Source: an uncultured Kangiella sp. (GTDB lineage Bacteria; Pseudomonadota; Gammaproteobacteria; Enterobacterales; Kangiellaceae). Taken from it: DNA of 64,000 bases. Positions 10,425-19,172 of the stretch are shown in pieces; the stretch's first letter is position 1, and each line of letters starts with the position of its first letter. The stretch is taken from NCBI GenBank assembly GCA_947503435.1, contig CANNDL010000005.1:1-64000 (forward strand), in the 5' to 3' direction. The position numbers and the translations under genes were made by a program. Under the pieces are notes generated by a model. The model searched no databases and had not been told where the DNA came from. It saw only the letters and a program-made list of their open reading frames with translations.

Positions 10425-10691
10425 ATGATCAAATGGTATCGTAAAAGAAAGCTCGTAATCCTGGTGACAAGGTTAGCCGCCTATAATGACAAAGGATTTG
10501 AATGGAGCAAACATAATGATCAACAGATTGAGCACGAACGACAAAAATTGATAAATTTAATTAAAAGCCAAATAAAAAAAATTGGTGAAGCTAAAGTTTC
10601 AAATACACTTTTAGCTGCAGTTGAAACTGGTAGTTTAAAAACCGATATAACAGGCATGTATATTCAATATGCAAAGCAAACAAAATTATAA
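10425..10691 (+). CDS. Small unknown protein, possible integron cassette ORF
   Basis: 88 aa, basic at the N-terminus, then a Lys/Glu/Gln-rich helical region (about 25-65). No signal peptide or domain recognised. No strong Shine-Dalgarno precedes the ATG. The stop codon falls inside the left core of an attC-like element (10686-10784), the arrangement of integron gene cassettes, where the ORF ends at the start of attC. Function unknown; it may not be expressed unless from an outside promoter. Confidence 0.55.
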   Translation: MIKWYRKRKLVILVTRLAAYNDKGFEWSKHNDQQIEHERQKLINLIKSQIKKIGEAKVSNTLLAAVETGSLKTDITGMYIQYAKQTKL

Positions 10692-10784
10692 CAAGCTGCA
10701 GCACGTACAGCCCAGCAAGCTGGGCTCGGACCTCCACTACGCGGTTTCACCGCTGCGTTTCGGCCCGTGTGCAAGGCGTTAGAC
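10686..10784 (+). repeat. attC-like (59-base element) recombination site
   Basis: The left end reads TTATAACAAGCTGCAGCACG and the right end CGTGTGCAAGGCGTTAGAC. The right core GTTAGAC fits the attC R' consensus GTTRRRY. The ends pair imperfectly (TAAC, GC, TGCA, CACG blocks), as attC bottom strands do. The middle holds two further hairpins: AGCCCAGC/GCTGGGCT and GCGGT/ACCGC. It is GC-rich against AT-rich flanks and sits between two short same-strand ORFs. No integrase gene or other attC is visible in the window, so this would be a lone site. Confidence 0.65.
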
Positions 10785-10793
10785 GCTATTCTA

Positions 10794-11144
10794 ATGAGAA
10801 AGACAGACAAGAAAATAGATAAAGCTATTAGGCAAGCCTTAACTGAAGTTTGCGAAATCGCTCAAGAACATTATGACGGTTTTCAATGGCTAACTCATTT
10901 TGTTAATTACCATAAATTTCCAAGTTCTCTTTCGGTGGTCTGTATTTATAATCGCAATGAAGAACTTGAAAATACCGATGTGCAAGGCTTGCTTTCCCTT
11001 ATCAATGAAAAATTAGCAGCGACTGATATCATTCTAAAAAATATCAATCGACACGTAACTTTTGATACTGAGGAAAACTGCTTTAACGAAAATAGTGGTC
11101 ATTGGAATGAACGTTTCAAAAATCAACGTTTATTGTTGCACTAA
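10794..11144 (+). CDS. Conserved hypothetical protein downstream of attC-like site
   Basis: 116 aa from the ATG at 10794, which lies 9 nt after the GTTAGAC core. The frame could be extended to a GTG at 10767, but that lies inside the attC-like element, so I reject it. The sequence is mixed alpha/beta with segments EVCEIAQEHYDGFQWLTHFV and FPSSLSVVCIY. Similar proteins, as I recall, occur in marine gammaproteobacteria and are sometimes labelled Fis-family regulators; I see no helix-turn-helix that supports that label. Function unknown. Confidence 0.7.
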   Translation: MRKTDKKIDKAIRQALTEVCEIAQEHYDGFQWLTHFVNYHKFPSSLSVVCIYNRNEELENTDVQGLLSLINEKLAATDIILKNINRHVTFDTEENCFNENSGHWNERFKNQRLLLH

Positions 11145-11171
11145 TTTTTTAATCTAAACACAACACATAAT

Positions 11172-12107
11172 ATGAAATCACTTTTAGTTTTACTGCTTTT
11201 AGTTTCGATTAACCCTCTATCCCAAGCCAAAGAAATTGCCATTACTTTCGATGATTCGCCTCGTATGGCCAAAGGTTATTTTAGTGGTCCTGAACGAGCG
11301 AAAAAACTAATAGCGGAGTTAAAAAAGCATAAGGTACCGAAAGTAGTTTTCTTTTCTAATAGTGGGAAGCTCGATGCCGAAGGTATTCGGCGATTAGAAG
11401 CTTATAGCCAAGCTGGACATATTATTGCCAACCATACTCATGACCACCTTGATTTTAATACAACCAACTTAAAAGATTATATTCATAACGTTTCACTTGC
11501 AGATGAAAAACTTAAGCAGTTCAAAACCTTTAAGAAACTATTCCGTTATCCTTACCTTCGTGAAGGCGACAGCCTAGAAAAGCGCGATGGTATGCGAAAG
11601 TGGCTAGAAGAGCACGACTACATCAATGCATACATCACCTTAAATAATTACGACTGGTACCTAGAAAGTTTATTTCAAAGCGCGTTCAAAAAAGATACTC
11701 AATTAGATCTCAAACGTATGCGTAATTTTTATGTTTCAGTGATGGTGGAAAGTATCGAGTATTACGATGAAATGGCGCAAACTCACTTAGGTCGCTCGCC
11801 CAAGCATATTTTACTTTTGCATGAGATGGACATCTCGGCATTGTTTATTGGAGATTTGGTGAGTGAGCTTCGTAGCAAAGGCTGGAAGATAATTTCAACC
11901 GAAGAGGCCTACACCGACAAAATTGCCGAATATCAATCACAACGAACATTTCGGTATAACCCAGGCAAAATTGGCGAAATTGCTCATAGCAAAGGGCAAA
12001 AGAAAGGTCTATGGCACAAAAGCCTTGATGAGAAGTATCTTAAAACACGATTTAACCAAGAAGTGCTAAACTCTAACAAGATACACTTGAAAGGAAGCGG
12101 AGAATGA
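11172..12107 (+). CDS. Exported polysaccharide deacetylase family protein (NodB fold)
   Basis: 311 aa with a signal peptide (1-19). NodB motifs are visible: TFDDSP (Asp27/Asp28, catalytic base and metal ligand), NHTHDH (His88/His92, metal ligands) and RYPYLREGD (motif 3). This family removes N- or O-acetyl groups from chitooligosaccharides, peptidoglycan or other glycans with a divalent metal. The C-terminal ~90 residues have no familiar motif. The stop overlaps the start of the next gene (ATGA), so the two are translationally coupled. Substrate not determinable; the signal peptide places it in the periplasm. Confidence 0.88.
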   Translation: MKSLLVLLLLVSINPLSQAKEIAITFDDSPRMAKGYFSGPERAKKLIAELKKHKVPKVVFFSNSGKLDAEGIRRLEAYSQAGHIIANHTHDHLDFNTTNLKDYIHNVSLADEKLKQFKTFKKLFRYPYLREGDSLEKRDGMRKWLEEHDYINAYITLNNYDWYLESLFQSAFKKDTQLDLKRMRNFYVSVMVESIEYYDEMAQTHLGRSPKHILLLHEMDISALFIGDLVSELRSKGWKIISTEEAYTDKIAEYQSQRTFRYNPGKIGEIAHSKGQKKGLWHKSLDEKYLKTRFNQEVLNSNKIHLKGSGE

Positions 12108-12799
12108 ACACAAGCCAAGTCATGCAACTTTTAGAAGCCAATCAAAACGATCGCGGAATTGAGCATTGGCAACGTCTTTATCCAAACAGCAAACTAAAAA
12201 GCTTTGGTATTGGTTTAACGGTTCAGCGTAAGCTGGCCAAGCAGATTGGTAAAAACCACGAGCTTGCTATGGAGTTATGGCAAAGCGATTATTACGATGC
12301 CAAGGTTATAGCTTTGCTGATCGATGAGCCAAAACTACTTACTCGTGAACAAGCCGAACAGCAAGTCGAGCAACTTGATGGCGGTATGCTGACTCATGTG
12401 TTTTCTTCCTGCGATGCGACTCTGGCTAAAACTCCCTTTGTGGTTGAGCTAGCGAGTGACTGGGTTGATAGCCGCGATCCTGTTCGTCGAAGCTGTGCTT
12501 ATGGCTTGCTGTATGAGATTTCTAAATGGAAAAAGAAAAGCGCTCCCGATGATGAGTTTTTCCTTGATCGAATGAAGCATATCGAAAATACTTTCGCCGA
12601 TGAATCACGCTCAGTACAAGGCTCAATGGGCGGTGCACTTCTAGGTATTGGCAAACGTAATGTTGTCCTTAATGGAGCTGCATTGAAGCTGGCGAAACAA
12701 CTTGGCCCCATTAAGTTCGACGATGATGAAAAATGCGAACCGATGAACCTCGTTAAACACCTTACCAGTGACTATTTAAAAAAGAAGTTCGCTCAATGA
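12104..12799 (+). CDS. AlkD-like HEAT-repeat protein (DNA alkylation repair family)
   Basis: 231 aa, all-helical, with the AlkD-type pattern: YDAKVIALLID, then a region ending CDATLAKTPFV, then SDWVDSRDPVRRSCAYGLL. AlkD enzymes excise N3/N7-alkylated purines with HEAT-like repeats, while many distant members lack proven activity. The AlkD catalytic Asp/Trp/Arg residues cannot be assigned with certainty here; D-P-V-R-R is a candidate. It starts inside the stop of the deacetylase (ATGA overlap). Confidence 0.7.
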   Translation: MNTSQVMQLLEANQNDRGIEHWQRLYPNSKLKSFGIGLTVQRKLAKQIGKNHELAMELWQSDYYDAKVIALLIDEPKLLTREQAEQQVEQLDGGMLTHVFSSCDATLAKTPFVVELASDWVDSRDPVRRSCAYGLLYEISKWKKKSAPDDEFFLDRMKHIENTFADESRSVQGSMGGALLGIGKRNVVLNGAALKLAKQLGPIKFDDDEKCEPMNLVKHLTSDYLKKKFAQ

Positions 12800-12815
12800 T
12801 TAAGGGTTATTCGAG

Positions 12816-12977
12816 TTAAAGTTCTTCGGTTGGTTCGTCTTGTTTTGTAAGAATACCTTGTTGTTCAAGTTGTTTTTTTAATTCATCAAATTCTTTTTTC
12901 AGATTGCTCACTTGTCCCCAAGCCATGATTGCAAAACTCAATCCAGCCATCCCAAAAATATATCCTAAAGTTTCCAT
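12816..12977 (-). CDS. 53-aa membrane/coiled-coil peptide
   Basis: A complete small frame: ATG at 12977, TAA at 12816. The product starts METLGYIFGMAGLSFAIMAW, one predicted transmembrane helix (about 3-20). A charged heptad-like coiled coil follows (VSNLKKEFDELKKQLEQQG, about 23-41), then an acidic tail. The composition is that of a real bitopic small protein, not random sequence. It lies between the convergent AlkD-like gene and the large serine hydrolase. Similar tiny proteins occur in gammaproteobacteria, as I recall, but their function is unknown. Confidence 0.7.
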   Translation of the reverse strand: METLGYIFGMAGLSFAIMAWGQVSNLKKEFDELKKQLEQQGILTKQDEPTEEL

Positions 12978-13057
12978 TAACTACCTCGGCTTATTATTTG
13001 AATAATGCACTCTGCCATTTAATGCAAAGTGCATTTGTTATTGCTTTATTGTGGACT

Positions 13058-15475
13058 TTAATCTGATTCCTTAACCACAAATTTATCAGCAGGTATATCC
13101 ACATTGGTATCGACGGTATCAAGCTCCATAACCAGCTTGCCCATCATTTGGTTTTCCATGGTGCTTTTAAACGGTATTCTTAAACCATCTATATCACGGT
13201 AATCTGAAAAGGTGTAAGTCATAGGTATCGAACCTACAATGGGGACTAATTGACTCGACTTGCGCTTCAGAACATCCCCTGTTTTCGCATCAACGTATAA
13301 CACCACCGTTGGTAGGCCTTCATTTTTTAACTGTACCCGATAAGCTTTGCTCTCTCCTAACACCTCTGAACCAGTTACTTTTATCGATTGGTAGAAGTCC
13401 CTCCAATCGACATCTGCAGCAAAGTGATCCGCACGAGCTTGATCTAAGTATTTACCTTGTAACTCTCTATATTGCTGAATACCGTCAGATGCTCCGCCAT
13501 CCGAATTAAAAGCAGTGCGAATATAACCATAATCGCCCAGATCCATATTCACCAAAAGACTATCTTTGCCTTTTGCCGCAGTTTGAATTTTCCCAACCAA
13601 ACCTGAATGAACAAAATTAACCTTGCCGTTTAACTCGATATTACCAGCTTTGGCGTACGCCTTTTTACGTTGCTCTGTTTTACGAAGCGCTAAAATATCG
13701 TCGAGCGTTGGTAATACCTCTACCTCAGACTCTATTCGAGTTGCAGTGTCAATTAACTGTTCACCTTTATAAATTTTTATCGCAGTAACTTGTTCTGATT
13801 TATTTTTATCAAAAACGGCTTTCATATCAGCATTAATTCGGAAAAGTCTTTCCTGCTTGTCATTAGGTAACTGCAATTCAAAAACCATTTGTCCTGGCAC
13901 ATCTAATGCCAAACGGTGATTTTGAATAACGGCTTTGATAATGCCTTTAAAAGTATCTGATTGATATGAACCTATAAAAGGTTGTAATGCTTGCGGATCA
14001 ATCTCGGGCTTAATTACCACTCCCTTTCTTGGAATTTCAAAATTCATGCCTGCTTGCTGCATTCTCATAGCAGTCACATGGCCATTAGCGTCCTTATCAA
14101 ACGATACCGAAATGGTGTCGGTTAATTCAAATAGCCATAAACCCTTTTCATTTGGCTCTTTTAGTGCGTAATTAGTTTGACCTGGTACATTTACGTGTAA
14201 TGTTCCATTAGTATCTGACACGGTAAAAGTGGCATCTTTAAAAGGCCCAAAGTTAGCAATATAATCACCGAAATATTGGTCGTGACCAGAGACATTACTT
14301 GCCACTTTTGTAGCATCTTGTGGTTTTTCATCGCCAAGTAAAGTATCCCAAACAATATTCATTGAAGCTTGCTGTAAGGGAGTTGCCGTTACATTGGTTA
14401 AAAGCACAAATCCTAAATTAGATTCAGGCAAAAAAGCTACTTGAGCGCCAAAGCCCGCAATATTTCCACCATGCTCTATCACTGGCTGCCCATTCCACTC
14501 TCTGACAAACCAGCCCAGTCCATAATGAATTGACTTAGCTAATGATATTTGAGGAGTGTGTGTTTCTTTTAGAGCCTCTTCACTGATAAGGCGCTTTCCA
14601 TCAACAACTCCATTATTCAATTGAAACTTTAACCATTTAGCCATATCCAATACATTTGAATTAATCGCTCCAGCTGGTGCAATATTGGTTAAGTCTTGCA
14701 TGGTTTGATGCTGATAATCCTTTGACTCTTCACGCCAAATATAGCCTTGCGAAAGGTTTGGATCTAGTTGAGCTTGGTCAAATCTTGAAGTCGTGTTGCT
14801 CATTCCTAGAGGCTTTAATAAGCGTGCTTCTAACAAAGAGTCCCAATCTGTTTTCGACTGCTGCGCAGACGCCACACCTACACCCAAAAACATCACATTA
14901 TTGTAGTTGAATTTTTCATGGTAACCGCTGTAAGGCTCTGCATTTATTGAGGCACGCAAAATAGTATCTCTATCTACTTTACCATTTGCCCACAAAATGT
15001 CATTGCGTGTAAAACCGCTTCTATGAGACAGCATATCCCTAATTGTTACTTGTTCGTCTTTATCTGCTAAAGAATATTTTAAGTAAGAAATATAATCGGT
15101 AATTGGTGCATCCCAAGCCATCTTCTTATCGTCAACTTGCATCCCAACTAATGTCGCGGTAAATGCTTTTGAAGTAGATCCAATAGCAAATAAAGTTTCA
15201 GGAGTGACCTTAATGTTTTTTTCAAGGTCGCTTAGCCCAAAGCCTTCAGCCATAATAACCTTATTTCCTTTTACGACCGCAATGGCCATCCCTGGAATAT
15301 GTAGTTCTTGTCGCTTTTGCTCCAATTTCTGGCTTAGCTTGCCAAGTCTAGACTGCATATCTTTAGCAGTTATAGTTGCTGGCGTATCTGAAAATACCGA
15401 ACCGGCATATAAAACTACACCAATCAACAGCATCACCTTGATGGCTTTAAATTTAATATTTCTCGCTATACTCAT
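13058..15475 (-). CDS. Large exported serine hydrolase (beta-lactamase/PBP fold) with C-terminal extension
   Basis: 805 aa from the ATG at 15475 (AAGGAA 9 nt upstream); an upstream TTG at 15508 is rejected. A signal peptide (about 1-30) precedes a serine beta-lactamase-like domain (about 45-380) with the SxxK motif STSK (Ser100, Lys103), a YNN motif (FNYNNVMF) and an EHGGNIAGFG region equivalent to the KTG/HxG box. A middle beta-rich region (about 380-590) is DUF3471-like. The C-terminal ~190 residues resemble LolA-type lipid-binding folds (NMDLGDYGYIRTAF, then YTFSDYRDIDGLRIPFKS). Probably a periplasmic esterase or peptidase; substrate unknown. Confidence 0.85.
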   Translation of the reverse strand: MSIARNIKFKAIKVMLLIGVVLYAGSVFSDTPATITAKDMQSRLGKLSQKLEQKRQELHIPGMAIAVVKGNKVIMAEGFGLSDLEKNIKVTPETLFAIGSTSKAFTATLVGMQVDDKKMAWDAPITDYISYLKYSLADKDEQVTIRDMLSHRSGFTRNDILWANGKVDRDTILRASINAEPYSGYHEKFNYNNVMFLGVGVASAQQSKTDWDSLLEARLLKPLGMSNTTSRFDQAQLDPNLSQGYIWREESKDYQHQTMQDLTNIAPAGAINSNVLDMAKWLKFQLNNGVVDGKRLISEEALKETHTPQISLAKSIHYGLGWFVREWNGQPVIEHGGNIAGFGAQVAFLPESNLGFVLLTNVTATPLQQASMNIVWDTLLGDEKPQDATKVASNVSGHDQYFGDYIANFGPFKDATFTVSDTNGTLHVNVPGQTNYALKEPNEKGLWLFELTDTISVSFDKDANGHVTAMRMQQAGMNFEIPRKGVVIKPEIDPQALQPFIGSYQSDTFKGIIKAVIQNHRLALDVPGQMVFELQLPNDKQERLFRINADMKAVFDKNKSEQVTAIKIYKGEQLIDTATRIESEVEVLPTLDDILALRKTEQRKKAYAKAGNIELNGKVNFVHSGLVGKIQTAAKGKDSLLVNMDLGDYGYIRTAFNSDGGASDGIQQYRELQGKYLDQARADHFAADVDWRDFYQSIKVTGSEVLGESKAYRVQLKNEGLPTVVLYVDAKTGDVLKRKSSQLVPIVGSIPMTYTFSDYRDIDGLRIPFKSTMENQMMGKLVMELDTVDTNVDIPADKFVVKESD

Positions 15476-15632
15476 ACTCACTATTTCCTTACTTCTGCAA
15501 ACACACAATTATTGAACGTAACGGTAAAAGTTGTTGACGACATCATTTCGACAACCGCCCTCAAATTCTTAACTTCGCGTGACTTTCACCGTATCGAATA
15601 CTATTTTCATTATTTATTAACACGCAATTTGC

Positions 15633-16520
15633 TTAAATATTCCCACTTTCGAGCTCTTGAGTTTGATTATTTTTATAAACATCAAAATCAATCCTGCTAA
15701 TTGGCAGTGTTTGTAATGGCGTACCTAATGATATTAGAGCTATTATTTGCAAGAATGAACTCATCATCACCGGCATCACAAATTCCCACTTAAAGTAACT
15801 CGAAGCCATCATCAGCACCATAAAAATGCTCATGGCGATACTCAAATAAGTCAGAGATTTAACTACGGTCTCTATAATTCTCTTTCGATCTTCATATGCC
15901 TGATAAGGGTCTAGTTTTTTGCCACGTAAATTCCAAGCAATAATGGCAATAAACAGCAGATTACCCGAGGCTAAAACTAAAATACTCGACATGGGCTTAC
16001 CACCAAAACTAAAATCGAAGTCATACAAATAGAGAACAAAAACTGCAAAACCAATAAACATCGCCACAGCTACAGCAACTAGTCCCGGGGCAACAAAGTC
16101 AAACAACCTTCTTGGTGCTAAATTCGCTTTGCGTGATTTATTAGTATTAGCTTCTCGCATCATTTTGGCCTGTTTAAAACTAAAAACCTCTGTCAGCATG
16201 GATGGAATCATTTGAATCATAAAATATGCCCAAGGTACCATCTGCAATCCTTTTTCTTCCCCTACTTCAAACTCGGGGATAATCAGGAACATAATGCCGA
16301 TACCTAAAAGAATATTAAAATTGTTGAAGTTTCTAAAAAAATCTCGACGGCTTTCAAAGTACTCCACGGGTCTTGGATAAAGTTTAGGATACTCCTCGGG
16401 CGAATAATTTTTTAAAACATAATTGATACGGGCCACAATTTTTCGTGGCAAATAAAAGGACAAAATAAATATTTGACTGATAAATACTAAATATAACAAC
16501 CAGTTATCAGGTAAGTTCAT
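15633..16520 (-). CDS. Multi-pass membrane protein paired with GntR regulator
   Basis: 295 aa from the ATG at 16520 (GGAG 7 nt upstream); a TTG at 16532 is rejected. About seven hydrophobic segments: residues 5-25, 70-90, 95-115, 145-170, 180-200, 225-245 and 250-275. The longest loops are basic and cytoplasmic-looking (SFKQAKMMREANTNKSRKAN). No transporter motif is recognised. It lies 19 nt after a YtrA-type GntR regulator, an arrangement in which the regulator usually controls an adjacent membrane transporter or stress protein. Function unknown. Confidence 0.75.
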   Translation of the reverse strand: MNLPDNWLLYLVFISQIFILSFYLPRKIVARINYVLKNYSPEEYPKLYPRPVEYFESRRDFFRNFNNFNILLGIGIMFLIIPEFEVGEEKGLQMVPWAYFMIQMIPSMLTEVFSFKQAKMMREANTNKSRKANLAPRRLFDFVAPGLVAVAVAMFIGFAVFVLYLYDFDFSFGGKPMSSILVLASGNLLFIAIIAWNLRGKKLDPYQAYEDRKRIIETVVKSLTYLSIAMSIFMVLMMASSYFKWEFVMPVMMSSFLQIIALISLGTPLQTLPISRIDFDVYKNNQTQELESGNI

Positions 16521-16539
16521 ACAATTCTCCAAGCTCCTG

Positions 16540-16920
16540 TTAAGAGCTTTTTCTATTCATTAAATGATTAAAGGCAATACGGATTTCAGAATCCGTCACA
16601 CCTTTTGCTCTAAAAGAGCCAATTGTTTGCTCAAGTTTCTCATTCACCCAAGCATTTAAATCTACTGAGCAGTTGGCTTTGGCATCCTTATGGATAAATG
16701 TGCCACGGTAGCCTTTAGTTTGAATCACTGAATCTCGTTCTAACAAACGATAAGCTTTAGCTACCGTTTTATTGTTAATTTCTAGATCATTGGCTAATTG
16801 ACGGATTGATGGCAATGGATCGCCTGGCGCAATTTCATTTTTCATTACCGCCTCTTTTATCCGATTAATCAGCTGATTAAACATTGGCACAGCATCATCA
16901 ATATCGATAACTATCTGCAT
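16540..16920 (-). CDS. GntR-family regulator, YtrA subgroup
   Basis: 126 aa. The winged helix-turn-helix covers about residues 12-78 (PMFNQLINRIKEAV, then GDPLPSIRQLANDLEINNKT, then RLLERDSVIQTKGYRGTFI). Only ~48 residues follow, so there is no FadR, HutC or MocR effector domain; this short form is the YtrA subgroup, usually self-regulating and linked to membrane transport operons. An inverted repeat that could be its operator lies at 16949-16975. It is the first gene of a two-gene operon. Confidence 0.9.
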   Translation of the reverse strand: MQIVIDIDDAVPMFNQLINRIKEAVMKNEIAPGDPLPSIRQLANDLEINNKTVAKAYRLLERDSVIQTKGYRGTFIHKDAKANCSVDLNAWVNEKLEQTIGSFRAKGVTDSEIRIAFNHLMNRKSS

Positions 16921-16948
16921 AATCTCTCACAAAAATAAGTATAAATTT

Positions 16949-16975
16949 GTTCATCGTTAACTAAAAAAGATGAAC
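16949..16975. promoter_or_regulatory. Putative GntR (YtrA) operator, inverted repeat
   Basis: Perfect 7-bp arms GTTCATC and GATGAAC separated by 13 nt, 29-55 nt upstream of the GntR start. Position and symmetry fit an autoregulatory operator, but YtrA sites are usually written GTGTA..TACAC-like and this sequence differs, so the assignment is inference. Confidence 0.4.
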
Positions 16976-17200
16976 CACTTGACCCAAGGGTACAACTATT
17001 CCATGATTTGGTCAATATTTTTCTAGAACAAGATTACTGAGAGCATGCATTTTGCATGATTGAAGAGGATTCAAATCTTGCTTAGCTGGCTAAAACAATC
17101 GTTGTTTTGGGCTTTAATATTAGATTGAGTTTGAAATGGGTCGAATGGATCTAGAGGAGCAATACAAAGGGTTTTTAAATAGCAATAAAGACTGGAACAT

Positions 17201-17226
17201 TAAAAAGCCCACAATAGTGGGCTTTT
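17201..17226 (-). terminator. Rho-independent terminator
   Basis: Minus-strand stem AAAAGCCCAC/GTGGGCTTTT with a 5-nt loop and T-run, 3-28 nt after the stop of the 17229 gene. The A/T flanks would also allow plus-strand termination. Confidence 0.85.
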
Positions 17227-17228
17227 CG

Positions 17229-17624
17229 TTATTCGCTTTCAGTCTGCTCTAACCCAGTAAAATACCCTAAGAATTCTTTTGAGTTGAGATAGCCGCGTAA
17301 GCCAAGTAGGTATAGCGTTAAGAATAAGGAACCTAAACACTTGAAGAATCCAGCCACAGTAAATAAGTCTGCAAGTGAAGCCACTAAAAATAAAGCTATT
17401 AATAACGCCAATACATAAATAATGGCTCTAAGCATATTCCACAATTTGCGGCCTTTATACATGACCACCATTTGGCAGAGAAACAAACCGCCAATAATGG
17501 CTGCACTTAAAAAAGCCATAAAGTATTCGGACTGCCAATTGATATAGACTTGGAAAGCTAAAATCAGCAACCCAATCATAATGATGGAGTTTATGGTTAA
17601 AACGGTTTTGGCACTTTTAGGCAT
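17229..17624 (-). CDS. Small four-helix membrane protein of unknown function
   Basis: 131 aa with four hydrophobic helices (about residues 8-27, 35-56, 65-86, 88-110) and a charged C-terminal tail (GYLNSKEFLGYFTGLEQTESE). No signal cleavage site and no family motif recognised. It is monocistronic, with its own terminator. Inner-membrane location is inferred from hydrophobicity. Confidence 0.75.
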   Translation of the reverse strand: MPKSAKTVLTINSIIMIGLLILAFQVYINWQSEYFMAFLSAAIIGGLFLCQMVVMYKGRKLWNMLRAIIYVLALLIALFLVASLADLFTVAGFFKCLGSLFLTLYLLGLRGYLNSKEFLGYFTGLEQTESE

Positions 17625-17742
17625 TTTGCTTTCTCTTTATAAATGGCGCGGCTAACTTATGCTATAAAACGATACATTAAATCGATTGCTCGTCTTTTGA
17701 AGCTTATATACAATCGCGCCGATTTTATAATATTTGCGCACC

Positions 17743-18681
17743 ATGTATAAATTTTTATTCAGTTGTATCTTGCTATTAGCTTCATCATTCCTTTCAGCTC
17801 AAACTTGCTTGATTTGGGAAGATGAAGGCTTTGCCACAAATTATACGGTCGATGGCTTGGGCGTGACTTTAACCATAACCGATAACTTTTTCAATACCGC
17901 AGACTTACAACCTGAAAGTGACGTCGATGCCACAGGCACCCAAGGCAACCACACTGGTTACTTATTTAGTCATTTCAATAATAACAATGAAAACACTGAT
18001 GAACGCGTTTTCGTTACTTTTACATTTGCGAATCCGGTCCGAAATTTAGAATTTTTAGTCTTGGACGTAGATTCCGGTAACTATGATGATAATGTCATTA
18101 TTGAGTATGATGGGACTAATGCTACCACCGGTACTTTTGTAACTACTTTAGGTTCTGGCGTAGTAAGAGATAACGAAAGTTATTTTGAAGGTTGGGAAGG
18201 TGCAAATTTTGTGACTGAGAATTCCACGAGCGGAAATTTGCAATTCGACTCTTCGTCCACTGCAATTACCTCCTTAACTATTACATATTTTGGAGGGGAT
18301 GATGGCCCTGCGGATCCTGGATATCAAATCATAGGTATTAGTGATATGTGTTGGGATACTGAGGTTGATATTAGTATTACAAAATCCGATCTAAGCACTC
18401 AATTTTCTCCTGGTGGTATAGGAACCTATACCATAAACGTTAGCAATGGTGGCCCCATGGACGCAAATGGCGTAACCATTCAGGATATTTTGCCCTCTGG
18501 ATTAAGCTTGTCAGAAGATTGGAGTTGTACGACTACGACTGCTAGCTGCGTTTCAGGCAGTCCGATTGGTACTGGTGCGACAGGTAGCTCTAATATAAAT
18601 CAGGTTGTAGATTTGCCTGTTGGAAGCAATCTAGAATTTACGGTAAAAGTTAATTACGCAGCCGATCCAGGAGCTTATTAG
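17743..18681 (+). CDS. Secreted DUF11-domain protein
   Basis: 312 aa from the ATG at 17743; a TTG three codons upstream is rejected, though no clear Shine-Dalgarno supports either. Signal peptide about 1-20 (ending LSAQ). Residues ~25-210 form a beta-rich domain with acidic loops (LVLDVDSGNYDDN, YFGGDDGPADPGYQ), perhaps calcium-binding. The C-terminal ~100 residues are one DUF11 domain (ITKSDLSTQFSPGG, then NVSNGGPMDANG, then DILPSGLSL). The protein ends at DPGAY, right after the last beta strand, as the 1082-2314 protein ends at DNPSSY. Its stop interlocks with that of gloA. Confidence 0.8.
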   Translation: MYKFLFSCILLLASSFLSAQTCLIWEDEGFATNYTVDGLGVTLTITDNFFNTADLQPESDVDATGTQGNHTGYLFSHFNNNNENTDERVFVTFTFANPVRNLEFLVLDVDSGNYDDNVIIEYDGTNATTGTFVTTLGSGVVRDNESYFEGWEGANFVTENSTSGNLQFDSSSTAITSLTITYFGGDDGPADPGYQIIGISDMCWDTEVDISITKSDLSTQFSPGGIGTYTINVSNGGPMDANGVTIQDILPSGLSLSEDWSCTTTTASCVSGSPIGTGATGSSNINQVVDLPVGSNLEFTVKVNYAADPGAY

Positions 18682-19070
18682 GCGTTGTGCCTATCTTCTA
18701 ACAATTCGATTTTATAGCCATCCGGATCTTCGACAAAGGCTAAGACGGTCGAACCATGCTTCATTGGCCCCGGCTCGCGAGTGATCTTACCGCCAGCGGC
18801 GCGTATTCTGTCACAAGCTTGATAAACATCATTCACTGCTATCGCTAAATGGCCAAAACCATTACCTAAATCATATTCTTTGGTATCCCAGTTATGGGTC
18901 AACTCAATAACCGTAGAGTCTTTTTCTTCGCCATAGCCGACAAAAGCTAAAGTAAAACGACCTGATTCATAATCATGTTTACGGAGAAGCTTCATACCTA
19001 AAATGTCAGTATAAAACTCAACGGAATTATCAAGATCGCCAACTCGGATCATGGTGTGGAGCATTCTCAT
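18678..19070 (-). CDS. gloA: Lactoylglutathione lyase (glyoxalase I)
   Basis: 130 aa. All four metal ligands of the Ni-type bacterial enzyme are in place: His5, Glu56, His74, Glu122. The signatures MLHTMIRVGDLDNSVEFY and VEDPDGYKIELLE are canonical. The enzyme isomerises the methylglyoxal-glutathione hemithioacetal to S-lactoylglutathione in the cytosol. In Pseudomonas gloA1 lies close to pyrC and rnt, as here. It overlaps the convergent DUF11 gene by 4 nt and is divergent from pyrC. Confidence 0.97.
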   Translation of the reverse strand: MRMLHTMIRVGDLDNSVEFYTDILGMKLLRKHDYESGRFTLAFVGYGEEKDSTVIELTHNWDTKEYDLGNGFGHLAIAVNDVYQACDRIRAAGGKITREPGPMKHGSTVLAFVEDPDGYKIELLEDRHNA

Positions 19071-19172
19071 GGACTTACCTTAAAACTAGTTACACTATTG
19101 AATGGACTTGCGTATAATAGCCCGCCAATCGAGATTATAAAACTGTTTTCAATTCCAGCGGTCTAAATTTTT

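Larger units (their letters stand above)
16921..17228. other. Promoter region of the GntR operon and 3' spacer
   Basis: About 308 nt. The left part is the promoter region of the GntR gene and carries the inverted repeat at 16949-16975. The right end holds the terminator of the 17229 gene (17201-17226). Between them there is no ORF or RNA structure that I can support. Confidence 0.4.
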
